From Microbacterium sp. (GTDB lineage Bacteria > Actinomycetota > Actinomycetes > Actinomycetales > Microbacteriaceae), in contig PNMM01000001.1 of NCBI GenBank assembly GCA_013823625.1, positions 682,001 to 746,000 on the forward strand: a stretch of DNA of 64,000 nucleotides, in the 5' to 3' direction. Positions within the stretch are counted from its first letter, which is position 1, and each line of letters starts with the position of its first letter. The position numbers and the translations under genes were made by a program. This document shows positions 53,666-61,399 of the stretch, piece by piece. The notes beneath the pieces were generated by a model that was not told where the DNA came from, ran no database searches, and was given only the letters and a program-made list of their open reading frames with translations.

Positions 53666-55036
53666 TCAGGTGAGCTCGAAGTACCACGCCCACGCACTGG
53701 TCTCCCACTTTGCATAGGCGTCGGGGTAGGCCGAGATCTGAACGGCTTGCGCCGCGCGGGTGAGAGTCATGCCCTCCCACCCACGAATGTCGAGCAGCCC
53801 GCGCGTGTATCCCGACCGGCCCACATAGAAGAGCTTCGCCGAGTGGCTCGGGATCATCAGGTCGGCCACAGTGCCCCAACCCGAGGATGGCCGTTGCTGG
53901 AAGAGGCCCACTGAATCACGGTCGCCCCACGAGATGTTGCGGAGCGATGACTCTTGCATTGCCGTAGCAAGCGCGATGACGATGCCGTACTCCGGAACGC
54001 CAAGATCACGTCCTACCTGAACGATCGTGCTCGCGTTCGCGCGCATCTCAGCGCTCATCGGTGTCACCGGTCCGCCTGCGGGAGGCGCTGAGGGGGAGCC
54101 GGCCGATGGCTTTCCCGACGAGTGAGTGGTGGGGCGTGCGCCAACGGGCAGTGCGGGGCGTTCCATGATCGGCATGGCCGACACCACCGCGGCGATCGAT
54201 GCTGCGGCGAGTGGCTGCTCAGCGGGGTCGCCTTCGGTGACCGGCGTACTGCGCGGAGACACGGCCACGTCGGCATTGTGGCCGACGGTGGGCGCTGGCA
54301 TCGGAATCGCTGCCGGTACTCGGCCGGGAATGACGATCGTCTGACCCGGATAGATGATGCTCGACGCTTCAAGGCTGTTCTCGGCGAGGATTGACTCAAC
54401 AGAGACACCGAATCGAGCGGCAAGCGCAGAGATCGTGTCACCCTTGCCGATCTCGTATCGACCGGCGGAGGTCGTCGGTGCGGGGGTGCCTGTTGACTTC
54501 ACGGGGGCAGAGGTGAGAGCGAGCATCTGGCCGGCGAAAATGGTGGACTTCCACGACAAGCCGTTGAGGGCGAGAATCGACGCCGTTGAGAGCCCGAACT
54601 GCTGGGCGATACTGCTGACAGTGTCTCCCGGAGCCACGGTATAGACCGCAGGGGCAGCACTCGACGCGACGGCGTGCGTCGCAAGGCCTCCCGGAAGCAC
54701 GGCCGCGCCGATCTGCGCGAGTGCCGTGCGCAAACCGAGCGGCGCCGGTGATTGCTCAGGCTTGGGCGGAACAGGCTTGCGCGCGTACGCGGGGTCAACG
54801 GGGCCCGTGAGCCCGAGACCGAGTGCAATGGCGCCGGTCAAGACGACGGGAACTGCGGTGAACGCTGACGAACGAGCGCGCCGTGCGAGGTCGACACGCA
54901 GCGGTGAAGAAGACGGCGATTCGGTCGTGACCGGGCGCGCTGTGAGGCCCGCAAAAACCGAGCGTGCGCGGTCGTCGCCGTGCGGTGCCTCTAGCGGGCT
55001 GCGCACGGCGTTAGCCGCCTGATCAGTCTCGCGCAT
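53666..55036 (-). CDS. LysM protein with C-terminal transglycosylase-like domain
   Basis: The protein has 456 residues from ATG 55036. A membrane anchor or signal (about 58-77, SSAFTAVPVVLTGAIALGLGL) follows a 50-residue cytoplasmic lead. Two LysM repeats lie at about 131-175 and 193-238, then a Pro/Ser-rich linker. The C-terminal domain (about 330-456) contains ALATAMQESSLRN with a candidate catalytic Glu362 and SVGLFQQRPSSGWG, in the lysozyme/lytic-transglycosylase style. It probably acts in the wall and may be a PknL-side partner by position. Confidence 0.85.
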   Translation of the reverse strand: MRETDQAANAVRSPLEAPHGDDRARSVFAGLTARPVTTESPSSSPLRVDLARRARSSAFTAVPVVLTGAIALGLGLTGPVDPAYARKPVPPKPEQSPAPLGLRTALAQIGAAVLPGGLATHAVASSAAPAVYTVAPGDTVSSIAQQFGLSTASILALNGLSWKSTIFAGQMLALTSAPVKSTGTPAPTTSAGRYEIGKGDTISALAARFGVSVESILAENSLEASSIIYPGQTIVIPGRVPAAIPMPAPTVGHNADVAVSPRSTPVTEGDPAEQPLAAASIAAVVSAMPIMERPALPVGARPTTHSSGKPSAGSPSAPPAGGPVTPMSAEMRANASTIVQVGRDLGVPEYGIVIALATAMQESSLRNISWGDRDSVGLFQQRPSSGWGTVADLMIPSHSAKLFYVGRSGYTRGLLDIRGWEGMTLTRAAQAVQISAYPDAYAKWETSAWAWYFELT

Positions 55037-55212
55037 CGTCTCTGGCCCTTCGCAGTGCCTCTGTGGGCGCCATTCGCCACGAGGGAATGAGACTTCCCTC
55101 TGAGACAGGCTACAACGCACGTCAACTAATGGGGAAGATGTTGCACCAGTTTATATGTTCGTAACATTAGGGAACAGCGCGCAGCCGGCCCGAGTCATGG
55201 CACGCTTGAGGC
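55037..55212. promoter_or_regulatory. Divergent regulatory region, AT-rich core
   Basis: The 176 bp between the LysM gene and the Rv2175c-like gene contain an AT-rich core at about 55138-55180. On the plus strand TTGCAC (55141-55146) and TAACAT (55162-55167) could form a promoter with a short 15-bp spacer. GTTC...GAAC half-sites flank the second box. On the minus strand TAGCCT (55109-55114) is a candidate -10. No long structured leader is evident. Confidence 0.35.
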
Positions 55213-55551
55213 GTGTCCGCAGAATCCGCCCGATGGTTGACCGTTCCTGATCTCGTCGACGTGCTTCAGTTGAGCCCCGGCAAAGTGCACCGCCTCATCG
55301 AAGACCGCCACCTGTTGGCCGTGCGGCGCGACAAGGTGCTCGTGATTCCCGAAGAGTTCGTGCTCGACGGCGAGCCATTGAAAGACCTTCGAGGCACCCT
55401 CATGCTGCTGGCCGACGACGGCTTCAGTGACGACGAAGCGATGCAGTGGATGCTCGAGGTCAACGACCTTCTCGGCGTCTCGCCCATCGCAGCATTGCGC
55501 GCGGGTCGCAAGGCCGAAGTTCGTCGGGTCGCCCAGGCGCTCGCCTTCTAG
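55213..55551 (+). CDS. Rv2175c-family DNA-binding protein
   Basis: The protein has 112 residues from GTG 55213. It has a winged-helix-type N-terminal domain (WLTVPDLVDVLQLSPGKVHRLIEDRHLLAV) and the family's C-terminal helical part (DDEAMQWMLEVNDLLGVSPI). In M. tuberculosis the homologue binds DNA and is phosphorylated by PknL on an N-terminal threonine. The neighbourhood is the same here. Only a few residues precede the fold, so that N-terminal site seems shortened or absent. Confidence 0.86.
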   Translation: MSAESARWLTVPDLVDVLQLSPGKVHRLIEDRHLLAVRRDKVLVIPEEFVLDGEPLKDLRGTLMLLADDGFSDDEAMQWMLEVNDLLGVSPIAALRAGRKAEVRRVAQALAF

Positions 55552-55573
55552 CCCGCTTCTGCGGGCGGGTTTT
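55551..55573 (+). terminator. Intrinsic terminator after the Rv2175c-like gene
   Basis: GCCCGC (55551-55556) and GCGGGC (55561-55566) enclose TTCT, followed by GGGTTTT. The stem begins on the last base of the TAG stop. Confidence 0.65.
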
Positions 55574-55602
55574 GGCCCACGCTGGTCGCGATGTTGCTCG
55601 GA

Positions 55603-56724
55603 CTAGTGTGCGCGGCGGGTCACGAGGTCGCTCAAGCCAACGAGCTCGGCTCGCGCTGAGCGGCTCAGAGCGGAATTGTCGAGGGCCGCGAGTGCCTCGG
55701 CTACCGACCGTTCGATGATGAGCTCCGTCGTCTCGACAGCACCGCTTTCACGAATCGTTGCCTGGAGGGTTGCGATCTGGTGTTCCGAGAGGTTCGGATC
55801 GCCCAGCAGCTCATCGATCAGTCGAACGGCTCCTGCGGGGAGTGCTGCGCGCGCGAGCGCGATGATGACCGTGCGCTTTCCTTCGCGCAAATCGTCACCC
55901 GCGGGCTTACCTGTCACGGCCGGATCGCCAAAAACACCCAGCAGGTCGTCTCGCAGCTGAAATGCCACACCCAGGGGCAGGCCGAACGCTCGCAAGGCGG
56001 ACACCTGTTCGAGGCTTCCGCCGGCCATGAGTGCCCCGAGAGCCAGGGGAGCTTCGATGGAGTACTTCGCCGACTTGAAGGTCACGACCCGGTGAGCGCG
56101 GGGCAGTAGGTCGTCTTCGGGGGCGTCGCGCCAGGCGACTTCTTCGAGAATGTCGAGGTACTGGCCCACCGTGACCTCGGTGCGCATCGTCTGGAACTCT
56201 GCGCGCGCGGCGCGGGCGCTGGGTGAATCGGTGAGGCGTGCAAGCCCGGCGTCAAGGAGCTCGTCGCTCCAACCCAGCAGCAGGTCGCCGAGCAACAGTG
56301 CTGCCGACGTGCCATAGGTGGCCGAGTTGCCCACCCACTCGCGCCGCACGTGGTCGCTTTCGAACCGTCGATGTGCCGCGGGCATCCCTCGCCGCGTGTC
56401 GGAGTTGTCCATGATGTCGTCGTGGACGAGGGCGGCGGCATGAAAGAGCTCTAGAGCCGCGGCGGCGTCGATGACACTCGAGAGATCAGGGTGCTGGTCG
56501 AGTTCTGCCATGAGGTCGTCGCTCCGGACGGTGCCGGCAACGGCGTGCCAGCCCCAGTAGCAGAACAGTGCGCGAAACCTCTTGCCACCACTCAACAGAT
56601 CCCGACTAGCGTCGGTGAACACCGAGAGGTCGCCCGCGATCGTCGTGAGTTGCGTTGCGCGCTCGTCGAGAAAGCGCTCAAGTCGAGCGTTGACTAGGTC
56701 GACTAACCGCAATCTCTCAGGCAC
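55603..56724 (-). CDS. Polyprenyl diphosphate synthase (IdsA-like)
   Basis: The enzyme has 373 residues from GTG 56724. The first aspartate-rich motif is DDIMDNSDTRRG near 97, and the second is QLRDDLLGVFGD near 255. Lys/Arg segments for diphosphate binding are present (GGKRFRALF). It condenses isopentenyl units to a geranylgeranyl- or longer diphosphate; the chain length cannot be read reliably. The locus corresponds to mycobacterial idsA2. TAGGCT lies 6 nt before the GTG. Confidence 0.92.
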   Translation of the reverse strand: MPERLRLVDLVNARLERFLDERATQLTTIAGDLSVFTDASRDLLSGGKRFRALFCYWGWHAVAGTVRSDDLMAELDQHPDLSSVIDAAAALELFHAAALVHDDIMDNSDTRRGMPAAHRRFESDHVRREWVGNSATYGTSAALLLGDLLLGWSDELLDAGLARLTDSPSARAARAEFQTMRTEVTVGQYLDILEEVAWRDAPEDDLLPRAHRVVTFKSAKYSIEAPLALGALMAGGSLEQVSALRAFGLPLGVAFQLRDDLLGVFGDPAVTGKPAGDDLREGKRTVIIALARAALPAGAVRLIDELLGDPNLSEHQIATLQATIRESGAVETTELIIERSVAEALAALDNSALSRSARAELVGLSDLVTRRAH

Positions 56725-56730
56725 CCGCCT

Positions 56731-56736
56731 AGCCTA
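56731..56736 (-). promoter_or_regulatory. -10 box of the polyprenyl synthase gene, leaderless
   Basis: TAGGCT on the minus strand is 6 nt before the GTG at 56724. A divergent TAGAAT (56753-56758) serves the DUF3040 gene. Confidence 0.5.
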
Positions 56737-56805
56737 TCCAGGAGTGCGAGTCTAGAATGAAGGCGCGGAGTCGGCTCGGCCCCGCACGTCGTCGAAGGGT
56801 TCATC

Positions 56806-57186
56806 ATGCCGCTGTCTGAGCACGAGCAGCGCCTCCTGGACGAGATGGAGCGCAACCTCTACCAGAACGATGCCGATTTCGTCGCCACCGTGTCGGGTCG
56901 TCGTGGCAAGCCGAACTATCGGCTCGTCGTGATTGGCGCCTTGCTCGCGGTTGCGGGTGTCGGCGCCCTCGTCGCGGGAGTCATCGTTCGCCAGCCCATC
57001 GTTGGTGTGATCGGGTTCGGCCTCATGCTCGGGGGCGTTCTCCTGGTGATTTCTCCCGGAGGCGGCGCCGAGACCACGCCCGCTGGCCCGTCGTCAGCAG
57101 GCCGCGCAGCGCAGCCTCGCCGTTCATCGTGGATGACGACGATGACCGAGCGTTGGGAACGACGCCAAGACGATCGCGGCGAATAA
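56806..57186 (+). CDS. DUF3040 membrane protein
   Basis: This 126-residue protein opens PLSEHEQRLLDEMERNLYQ, the hallmark of DUF3040. Two membrane segments follow (about 48-65 and 68-85), then a basic tail. It is the counterpart of Rv2169c, which lies in the same place before mraZ in mycobacteria. Its function is unknown. GAAGGG precedes the ATG by 7 nt, and a strong terminator follows. Confidence 0.86.
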   Translation: MPLSEHEQRLLDEMERNLYQNDADFVATVSGRRGKPNYRLVVIGALLAVAGVGALVAGVIVRQPIVGVIGFGLMLGGVLLVISPGGGAETTPAGPSSAGRAAQPRRSSWMTTMTERWERRQDDRGE

Positions 57187-57227
57187 GCTTCCCTCCCTCT
57201 TCCTCCACTCACTTCCTCCACTCAATG

Positions 57228-57256
57228 GGGCCGACCTTCTGGTCGGCCCTTTTTTT
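57228..57256 (+). terminator. Strong intrinsic terminator before the dcw cluster
   Basis: GGGCCGACC (57228-57236) pairs perfectly with GGTCGGCCC (57241-57249) around TTCT, followed by seven T. It separates the DUF3040 transcript from mraZ. Confidence 0.9.
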
Positions 57257-57488
57257 GTGCCCACGTGCCCTCACTGAGGCCGCATCTGCCGCTCACATGG
57301 GATCAACCCTCCACCGGCCCTCCCCGTAGCGCGCCGCGCCAGAGAGCCGTCTTTTCGGGCTTCTTGACTCGCGCGGGGAGTGAAAAGAGGGCTAGGGTGC
57401 TCATGTTCCTTTACTTTGTGGAGGAAAGTGGAGTAAAGTGGAGGTCATCACCTGATCTCGGGCCGGAGATGAGAGGGGGGCCAGGCGA
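57257..57488 (+). promoter_or_regulatory. mraZ upstream region with three MraZ boxes
   Basis: No gene is supported in this stretch. GTGGAG occurs at 57418-57423, 57428-57433 and 57438-57443, exactly one 10-bp turn apart with A-rich spacers; this is the direct-repeat operator bound by MraZ. TAGGGT (57393-57398) is a candidate -10 upstream of the boxes, and GAGAGGGGGG (57471-57480) is the ribosome-binding site of mraZ. Confidence 0.8.
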
Positions 57489-57920
57489 ATGCTTCTCGGC
57501 ACGCACACCCCCAAGCTCGACGACAAAGGGCGCATCATCCTTCCGGCCAAGTTCCGCAGCGAGCTCGCCGGGGGAGTGGTCTTGACCCGCGGCCAAGAGC
57601 ACTGCATCTATGTCTTCAGCGCGGCGATGTTTCAAGAGCAGCTCGACAAGCTGCGCACTGCGCCGCTCACGAGCAAGCAGGGTCGCGAGTTTCAGCGCCT
57701 TTTCCTTTCGGGCGCCAGCGAACAAGAGCCCGACTCGCAACACCGACTGACGATTCCGCCCGTGCTGCGCGACTACGCCGGCCTCGACCGCGAACTCACC
57801 GTGATCGGTGCGGGCGACCGGGCCGAAATCTGGTCGACCGAAGCCTGGAACAGCTACTACGCCGAGCGCGAAGAGGCGTTTGCCAACACCGAAGAGGAGG
57901 TGATTCCCGGACTCTTTTGA
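57489..57920 (+). CDS. mraZ: Transcriptional regulator MraZ
   Basis: The protein has 143 residues with two AbrB-like swapped-hairpin halves: [18 protein letters not shown] near 5-22 and [19 protein letters not shown] near 78. Both carry the DxxGR/DxxxR signature. It represses the dcw operon, including itself, by binding the direct repeats upstream. The gene is first in the cluster, as usual. Confidence 0.95.
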   Translation: MLLGTHTPKLDDKGRIILPAKFRSELAGGVVLTRGQEHCIYVFSAAMFQEQLDKLRTAPLTSKQGREFQRLFLSGASEQEPDSQHRLTIPPVLRDYAGLDRELTVIGAGDRAEIWSTEAWNSYYAEREEAFANTEEEVIPGLF

Positions 57921-58024
57921 TCGCGTGACCCTGACTCCCAGCCGTGAGTCGCCCTGGCGCACCTTCCCCGGTGCCAGGTCGCACGGATGGGGATCAGGGC
58001 CCCGCGGCCCACCGGAACGCGATG

Positions 58025-58978
58025 ATGACCGACAGCCCCCGCCACACCCCCGTCATGCTCGAGCGCTCGCTCGCGCTGCTCGAGCCTGCCCTCGCCGTCG
58101 AGGGTGCTGTCTTGGTTGACGCGACGCTCGGCCTCGGCGGCCACACCGAAGCCGCGCTCGAGCGCCACCCGGGGCTCACCGTGGTCGGTCTCGATCGCGA
58201 TACCGATGCTCTCGCCGCCTCGGCCGCGCGCCTCTCACGGTTTGGTGACCGCGCTCGACTCGTGCACACGGTCTACAGCGGTGTTCGCGACGCGTTGGAT
58301 GGCCTGGGCATCGATCGTGTGACCGCCGTGCTCTTTGACCTTGGTGTCTCGTCGATGCAACTCGACGAAGCAGAGCGTGGCTTCGCCTATTCGCAGGATG
58401 CTCCGCTCGACATGCGCATGGACCGCACGACGGGCGTCACCGCTGCGACGATCCTCGCCGAGTACCCCGAAGACGAATTGCGCCGCATCTTCTACGCCTA
58501 CGGTGAGGAGAAGCTCGCGCCGCGCTATGCCCGCAGCATCGTCAAGGCACGCGCAGAGCATCCCCTCGAACGCTCATCGCAGCTCGTGCAACTCATCATC
58601 GACGCGACTCCGCGTGCCGTTCAGCGCGCGGGGCACCCGGCAAAGCGCGTGTTTCAGGCCTTGCGCATTGAAGTCAACGCTGAGCTCGCTGCCCTCGAGC
58701 AGGCTCTGCCGGCGGCGCTCGATGCGCTCGCGATCGGCGGCCGCATTGTCGTGCTCGCGTATCAGTCACTCGAAGACCGCATCGTCAAGCGCGAGCTTGC
58801 GCGGCGAACCCAGTCGACGGCACCGGCAGGCCTGCCCGTCGAGTTGCCCGAGCACAAGCCGGAGTTCTCGCTGCTCGTTCGCGGGGCAGAGCTCGCCGAC
58901 GACGATGAGCGCGCGGCGAACCCCCGCGCGATTCCCGTGCGGCTTCGTGCCGCGGAGCGCTTGCGAGACGTCGCATGA
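58025..58978 (+). CDS. rsmH: 16S rRNA (cytosine1402-N4)-methyltransferase RsmH
   Basis: The enzyme has 317 residues from ATG 58025; ATG 58022 is adjacent, but GGAA (58014-58017) is better spaced for 58025. It starts RHTPVMLERSLALL, then DATLGLGGHTEAAL (AdoMet site), LFDLGVSSMQLDEAERGFAY and the C-terminal FQALRIEVNAELAAL and SLEDRIVKRE motifs. It makes the m4Cm modification of 16S rRNA. Its stop overlaps the ftsL-like ATG (ATGA). Confidence 0.94.
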   Translation: MTDSPRHTPVMLERSLALLEPALAVEGAVLVDATLGLGGHTEAALERHPGLTVVGLDRDTDALAASAARLSRFGDRARLVHTVYSGVRDALDGLGIDRVTAVLFDLGVSSMQLDEAERGFAYSQDAPLDMRMDRTTGVTAATILAEYPEDELRRIFYAYGEEKLAPRYARSIVKARAEHPLERSSQLVQLIIDATPRAVQRAGHPAKRVFQALRIEVNAELAALEQALPAALDALAIGGRIVVLAYQSLEDRIVKRELARRTQSTAPAGLPVELPEHKPEFSLLVRGAELADDDERAANPRAIPVRLRAAERLRDVA

Positions 58979-59577
58979 GCGCCGTGATGAATGCGGTTGC
59001 TCCCCAGCGCGCTCGCCCTGCGGTGCAGCGGCCTGCTCTCGAGGTTGTCCCGACTCGACGTCAGCGTCGAGCTCGTCCGCGCGCGGCCTATGCGGTCGCG
59101 ACGGTCGCGGGCGTCTTCGTGATTTTGCTCACGCAATTGCTGTTGAGCATCGTGCTGTCTGATGGCGCGTACCGCATCACCGCGCTCGAAGCGCAACGCA
59201 TCGAGCTTGATCGCACCGCGCAAGTGCTAACCGAGCAGCTCAATGTGTTCGATTCTGCTCAGAATGTTGCCGCCAATGCCGAATCGCTCGGCATGGTGGT
59301 CAGCAGTGTGAGCCCCGCCTTTCTTTTTCTTTCTAATGGCACCGTTCAGGGCTCACCCACGCCGGCTGGCGCCGGTGCGGGCGTGCTCGACGGTCGGGGC
59401 GACCTCGTCGGCAATGTGCTGCTGACCGACGTGCCCCTGGTGACCCCGGCGGCGACGGGGGGCGCGGTTGTGACGTCTATGGGCGTGCCTGCCGCGGTCG
59501 CGCCGTCGGGGTCGCTACCGTCGGCCTCGACCCCAGCGCCCTCGACGGGGGCTTTGCCCTCGCCCGTGACGCGCTGA
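58975..59577 (+). CDS. ftsL: FtsL-like septum protein with long C-terminal tail
   Basis: The protein has 200 residues. A basic cytoplasmic lead (TRRQRRARPRA) precedes one membrane segment (about 40-60, AVATVAGVFVILLTQLLLSIVL). A short coiled coil follows (ALEAQRIELDRTAQVLTEQL), then a region ending near PAFLFLSNG. This is the FtsL/DivIC plan at the expected dcw position. About 75 Ala/Pro/Ser/Gly-rich residues are added at the C-terminus, unusual for FtsL. It would bridge FtsB/FtsQ and FtsI at the septum. Confidence 0.8.
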   Translation: MSAVMNAVAPQRARPAVQRPALEVVPTRRQRRARPRAAYAVATVAGVFVILLTQLLLSIVLSDGAYRITALEAQRIELDRTAQVLTEQLNVFDSAQNVAANAESLGMVVSSVSPAFLFLSNGTVQGSPTPAGAGAGVLDGRGDLVGNVLLTDVPLVTPAATGGAVVTSMGVPAAVAPSGSLPSASTPAPSTGALPSPVTR

Positions 59578-59599
59578 TCAAGCCGGAGGAGCCCTGAGC

Positions 59600-61369
59600 A
59601 TGGTGACCGCAGATCGCCGCACGCGGCGCCGGCTGGCGGCGTCGATGCTCGTGCTGGCGATCATTCTGTCGGCCTTCGTCGTGCGCCTCGTCGACATTCA
59701 AGTCGTGCGCGCTGAGCAATTGGCGCAAGAGTCAGAGGCTCGCCGGTCGATCCCGATGACTATCTACGGCGCCCGAGGCGACATTGTCGATTCACGCGGG
59801 GTCGTGCTCGCCGATTCCGTTTTTCGCTACGACATCACGGTGTCGCCGCGCTTCGTCGCGAAGGCCCTGGAGGTCGAAGCCGGCGGCGGTGTCACGTCGA
59901 CGGTGGCTGACAGCCTCGCCGCTGTCGCCGCGATCGTCGGAGGGGATGGCGCGGCGATGCTTGCCGACATTCAAGGGCAGCTCGCGGCGAATCCCGAAGA
60001 CGACCACGGCTATCTGTCGCGGGGTGTGACGCCGGAGCAGTTCGAGCAGGTGCGCGACCTCGACATTCCGTGGGTCTATTGGGAACGCATCCCGGCGCGC
60101 ACGTACCCCAACGGCCAGATCGCGGGCAACTTGGTGGGCTTCTTGGGCACCGATGGGCCGCAGACCGGTCTCGAGTTTCGACTCAACGAGTGCCTGCAAG
60201 CGACGAACGGCGAGGCCACCTACGAGCGGGGAGCCGATGGCGTGCGCTTGCCCGGCACAACCGTCGTGGCGAACGACGCTGTCGACGGTGGCACCCTGCA
60301 GCTGACTATCGACGCCGACGTGCAATGGTTCGCTCAACAAGCGATCGCCCAGCAGGCCACCGCGATTGGGGCGGAATGGGCCACGGCCGTGGTCGTGCGG
60401 GTTGGTGACGGACACATTATCGCCGCAGCCGACTGGCCAACGGTCGACCCGAACGACGTTAATGGCACTGCTCCCGAGAACCTGGGCTCGCGGGTATTCA
60501 CGTGGCCGTACGAGCCGGGGTCGACGATCAAATCGGCCACGTTCGCGGCACTATTCGACTCGGGTGCGGCGACGATCACTGACCAAGTCATTGCGCCGCG
60601 GCGCTATGACACCATCGCGGGGTTTCAGATCGGCGACGCGTGGGATCACGGCGACCTGCGCTACACCGCGGCCGGCGTTCTCATGAATTCGTCGAACACC
60701 GGCACGTCTGTTTTCAGTGAGCGCTTAACGCTGGATCAACGCCACGACTACCTCACGGGCTTTGGGTTCGGCACCGAGACCGCCGTCGACTTTCTCGGTG
60801 AAGAGCCGGGCTTCGTGGGCGCAGCCGACTCTGTTGACGGCCACACCGCCGTGACCCAGATGTTCGGCCAGGGCATGACGGCCACCGGTGCCCAGGTCGC
60901 GAGCCTGTATCAGACGCTCGCCAACGACGGGGTGCGGGCCCCATTGACTCTCGTGACTGGCTGCACGCACGCTGACGGCACGGTCACTGACCTTCCCCCT
61001 ACCGAGGGCACACGCGTCGTCAGTGAGTCTGCCGCCCGCGATGTCGTCAACACGCTCGAGAACGTCGTCACGCAAGGTTTTCTGTCACGTCAGCTCAGCA
61101 TCCCGGGGTATCGAGTTGCCGCGAAGACGGGTACGGCGGAGGTCTCGGAGAACGGAGCGTACGGCGAAGAGCGCATCGTCTCGGTAGCCGGCATGGCGCC
61201 CGCTGATGACCCGCAGTTCGTCGTGGTGGTGACCTACGGCAAGCCCGATACGATGAAGACGTCGGCTGCCGCCGCGCCCACCTTCCGGTCGATCATGACC
61301 CAGGTGTTGAAGACCTTCCGGGTTGCCCCGTCGACGGTCTCGGCCCCAAGCATCCCGCTGACCTGGTGA
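59600..61369 (+). CDS. ftsI: Septal transpeptidase FtsI (PBP3, class B)
   Basis: The enzyme has 589 residues from ATG 59600, with GGAGGAG upstream. The N-terminal membrane anchor is at about 12-32. The pedestal domain runs to about 230 and the transpeptidase follows, with Ser308-x-x-Lys311 (PGSTIK), SSN 364-366 and KTG 509-511. It cross-links septal peptidoglycan. No PASTA domain is present. The active site is intact, so wall synthesis here is functional up to this step. Confidence 0.95.
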   Translation: MVTADRRTRRRLAASMLVLAIILSAFVVRLVDIQVVRAEQLAQESEARRSIPMTIYGARGDIVDSRGVVLADSVFRYDITVSPRFVAKALEVEAGGGVTSTVADSLAAVAAIVGGDGAAMLADIQGQLAANPEDDHGYLSRGVTPEQFEQVRDLDIPWVYWERIPARTYPNGQIAGNLVGFLGTDGPQTGLEFRLNECLQATNGEATYERGADGVRLPGTTVVANDAVDGGTLQLTIDADVQWFAQQAIAQQATAIGAEWATAVVVRVGDGHIIAAADWPTVDPNDVNGTAPENLGSRVFTWPYEPGSTIKSATFAALFDSGAATITDQVIAPRRYDTIAGFQIGDAWDHGDLRYTAAGVLMNSSNTGTSVFSERLTLDQRHDYLTGFGFGTETAVDFLGEEPGFVGAADSVDGHTAVTQMFGQGMTATGAQVASLYQTLANDGVRAPLTLVTGCTHADGTVTDLPPTEGTRVVSESAARDVVNTLENVVTQGFLSRQLSIPGYRVAAKTGTAEVSENGAYGEERIVSVAGMAPADDPQFVVVVTYGKPDTMKTSAAAAPTFRSIMTQVLKTFRVAPSTVSAPSIPLTW

Positions 61370-61399
61370 GGGGTCAGCCCAGAAAGAGCTGAGGTTGCG

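Noticed and set aside
55037-55140. A c-di-AMP (ydaO-type) riboswitch before the LysM wall gene, as in some actinobacteria
   Set aside because: The space to the likely minus-strand -10 is too short for the aptamer and I see none of its conserved paired elements.
57364-57398. TTGACT (57364-57369) with TAGGGT (57393-57398) as a full mraZ promoter
   Set aside because: The spacer is 23 bp, too long for a normal sigma70-type promoter; only the -10 is kept as a candidate.
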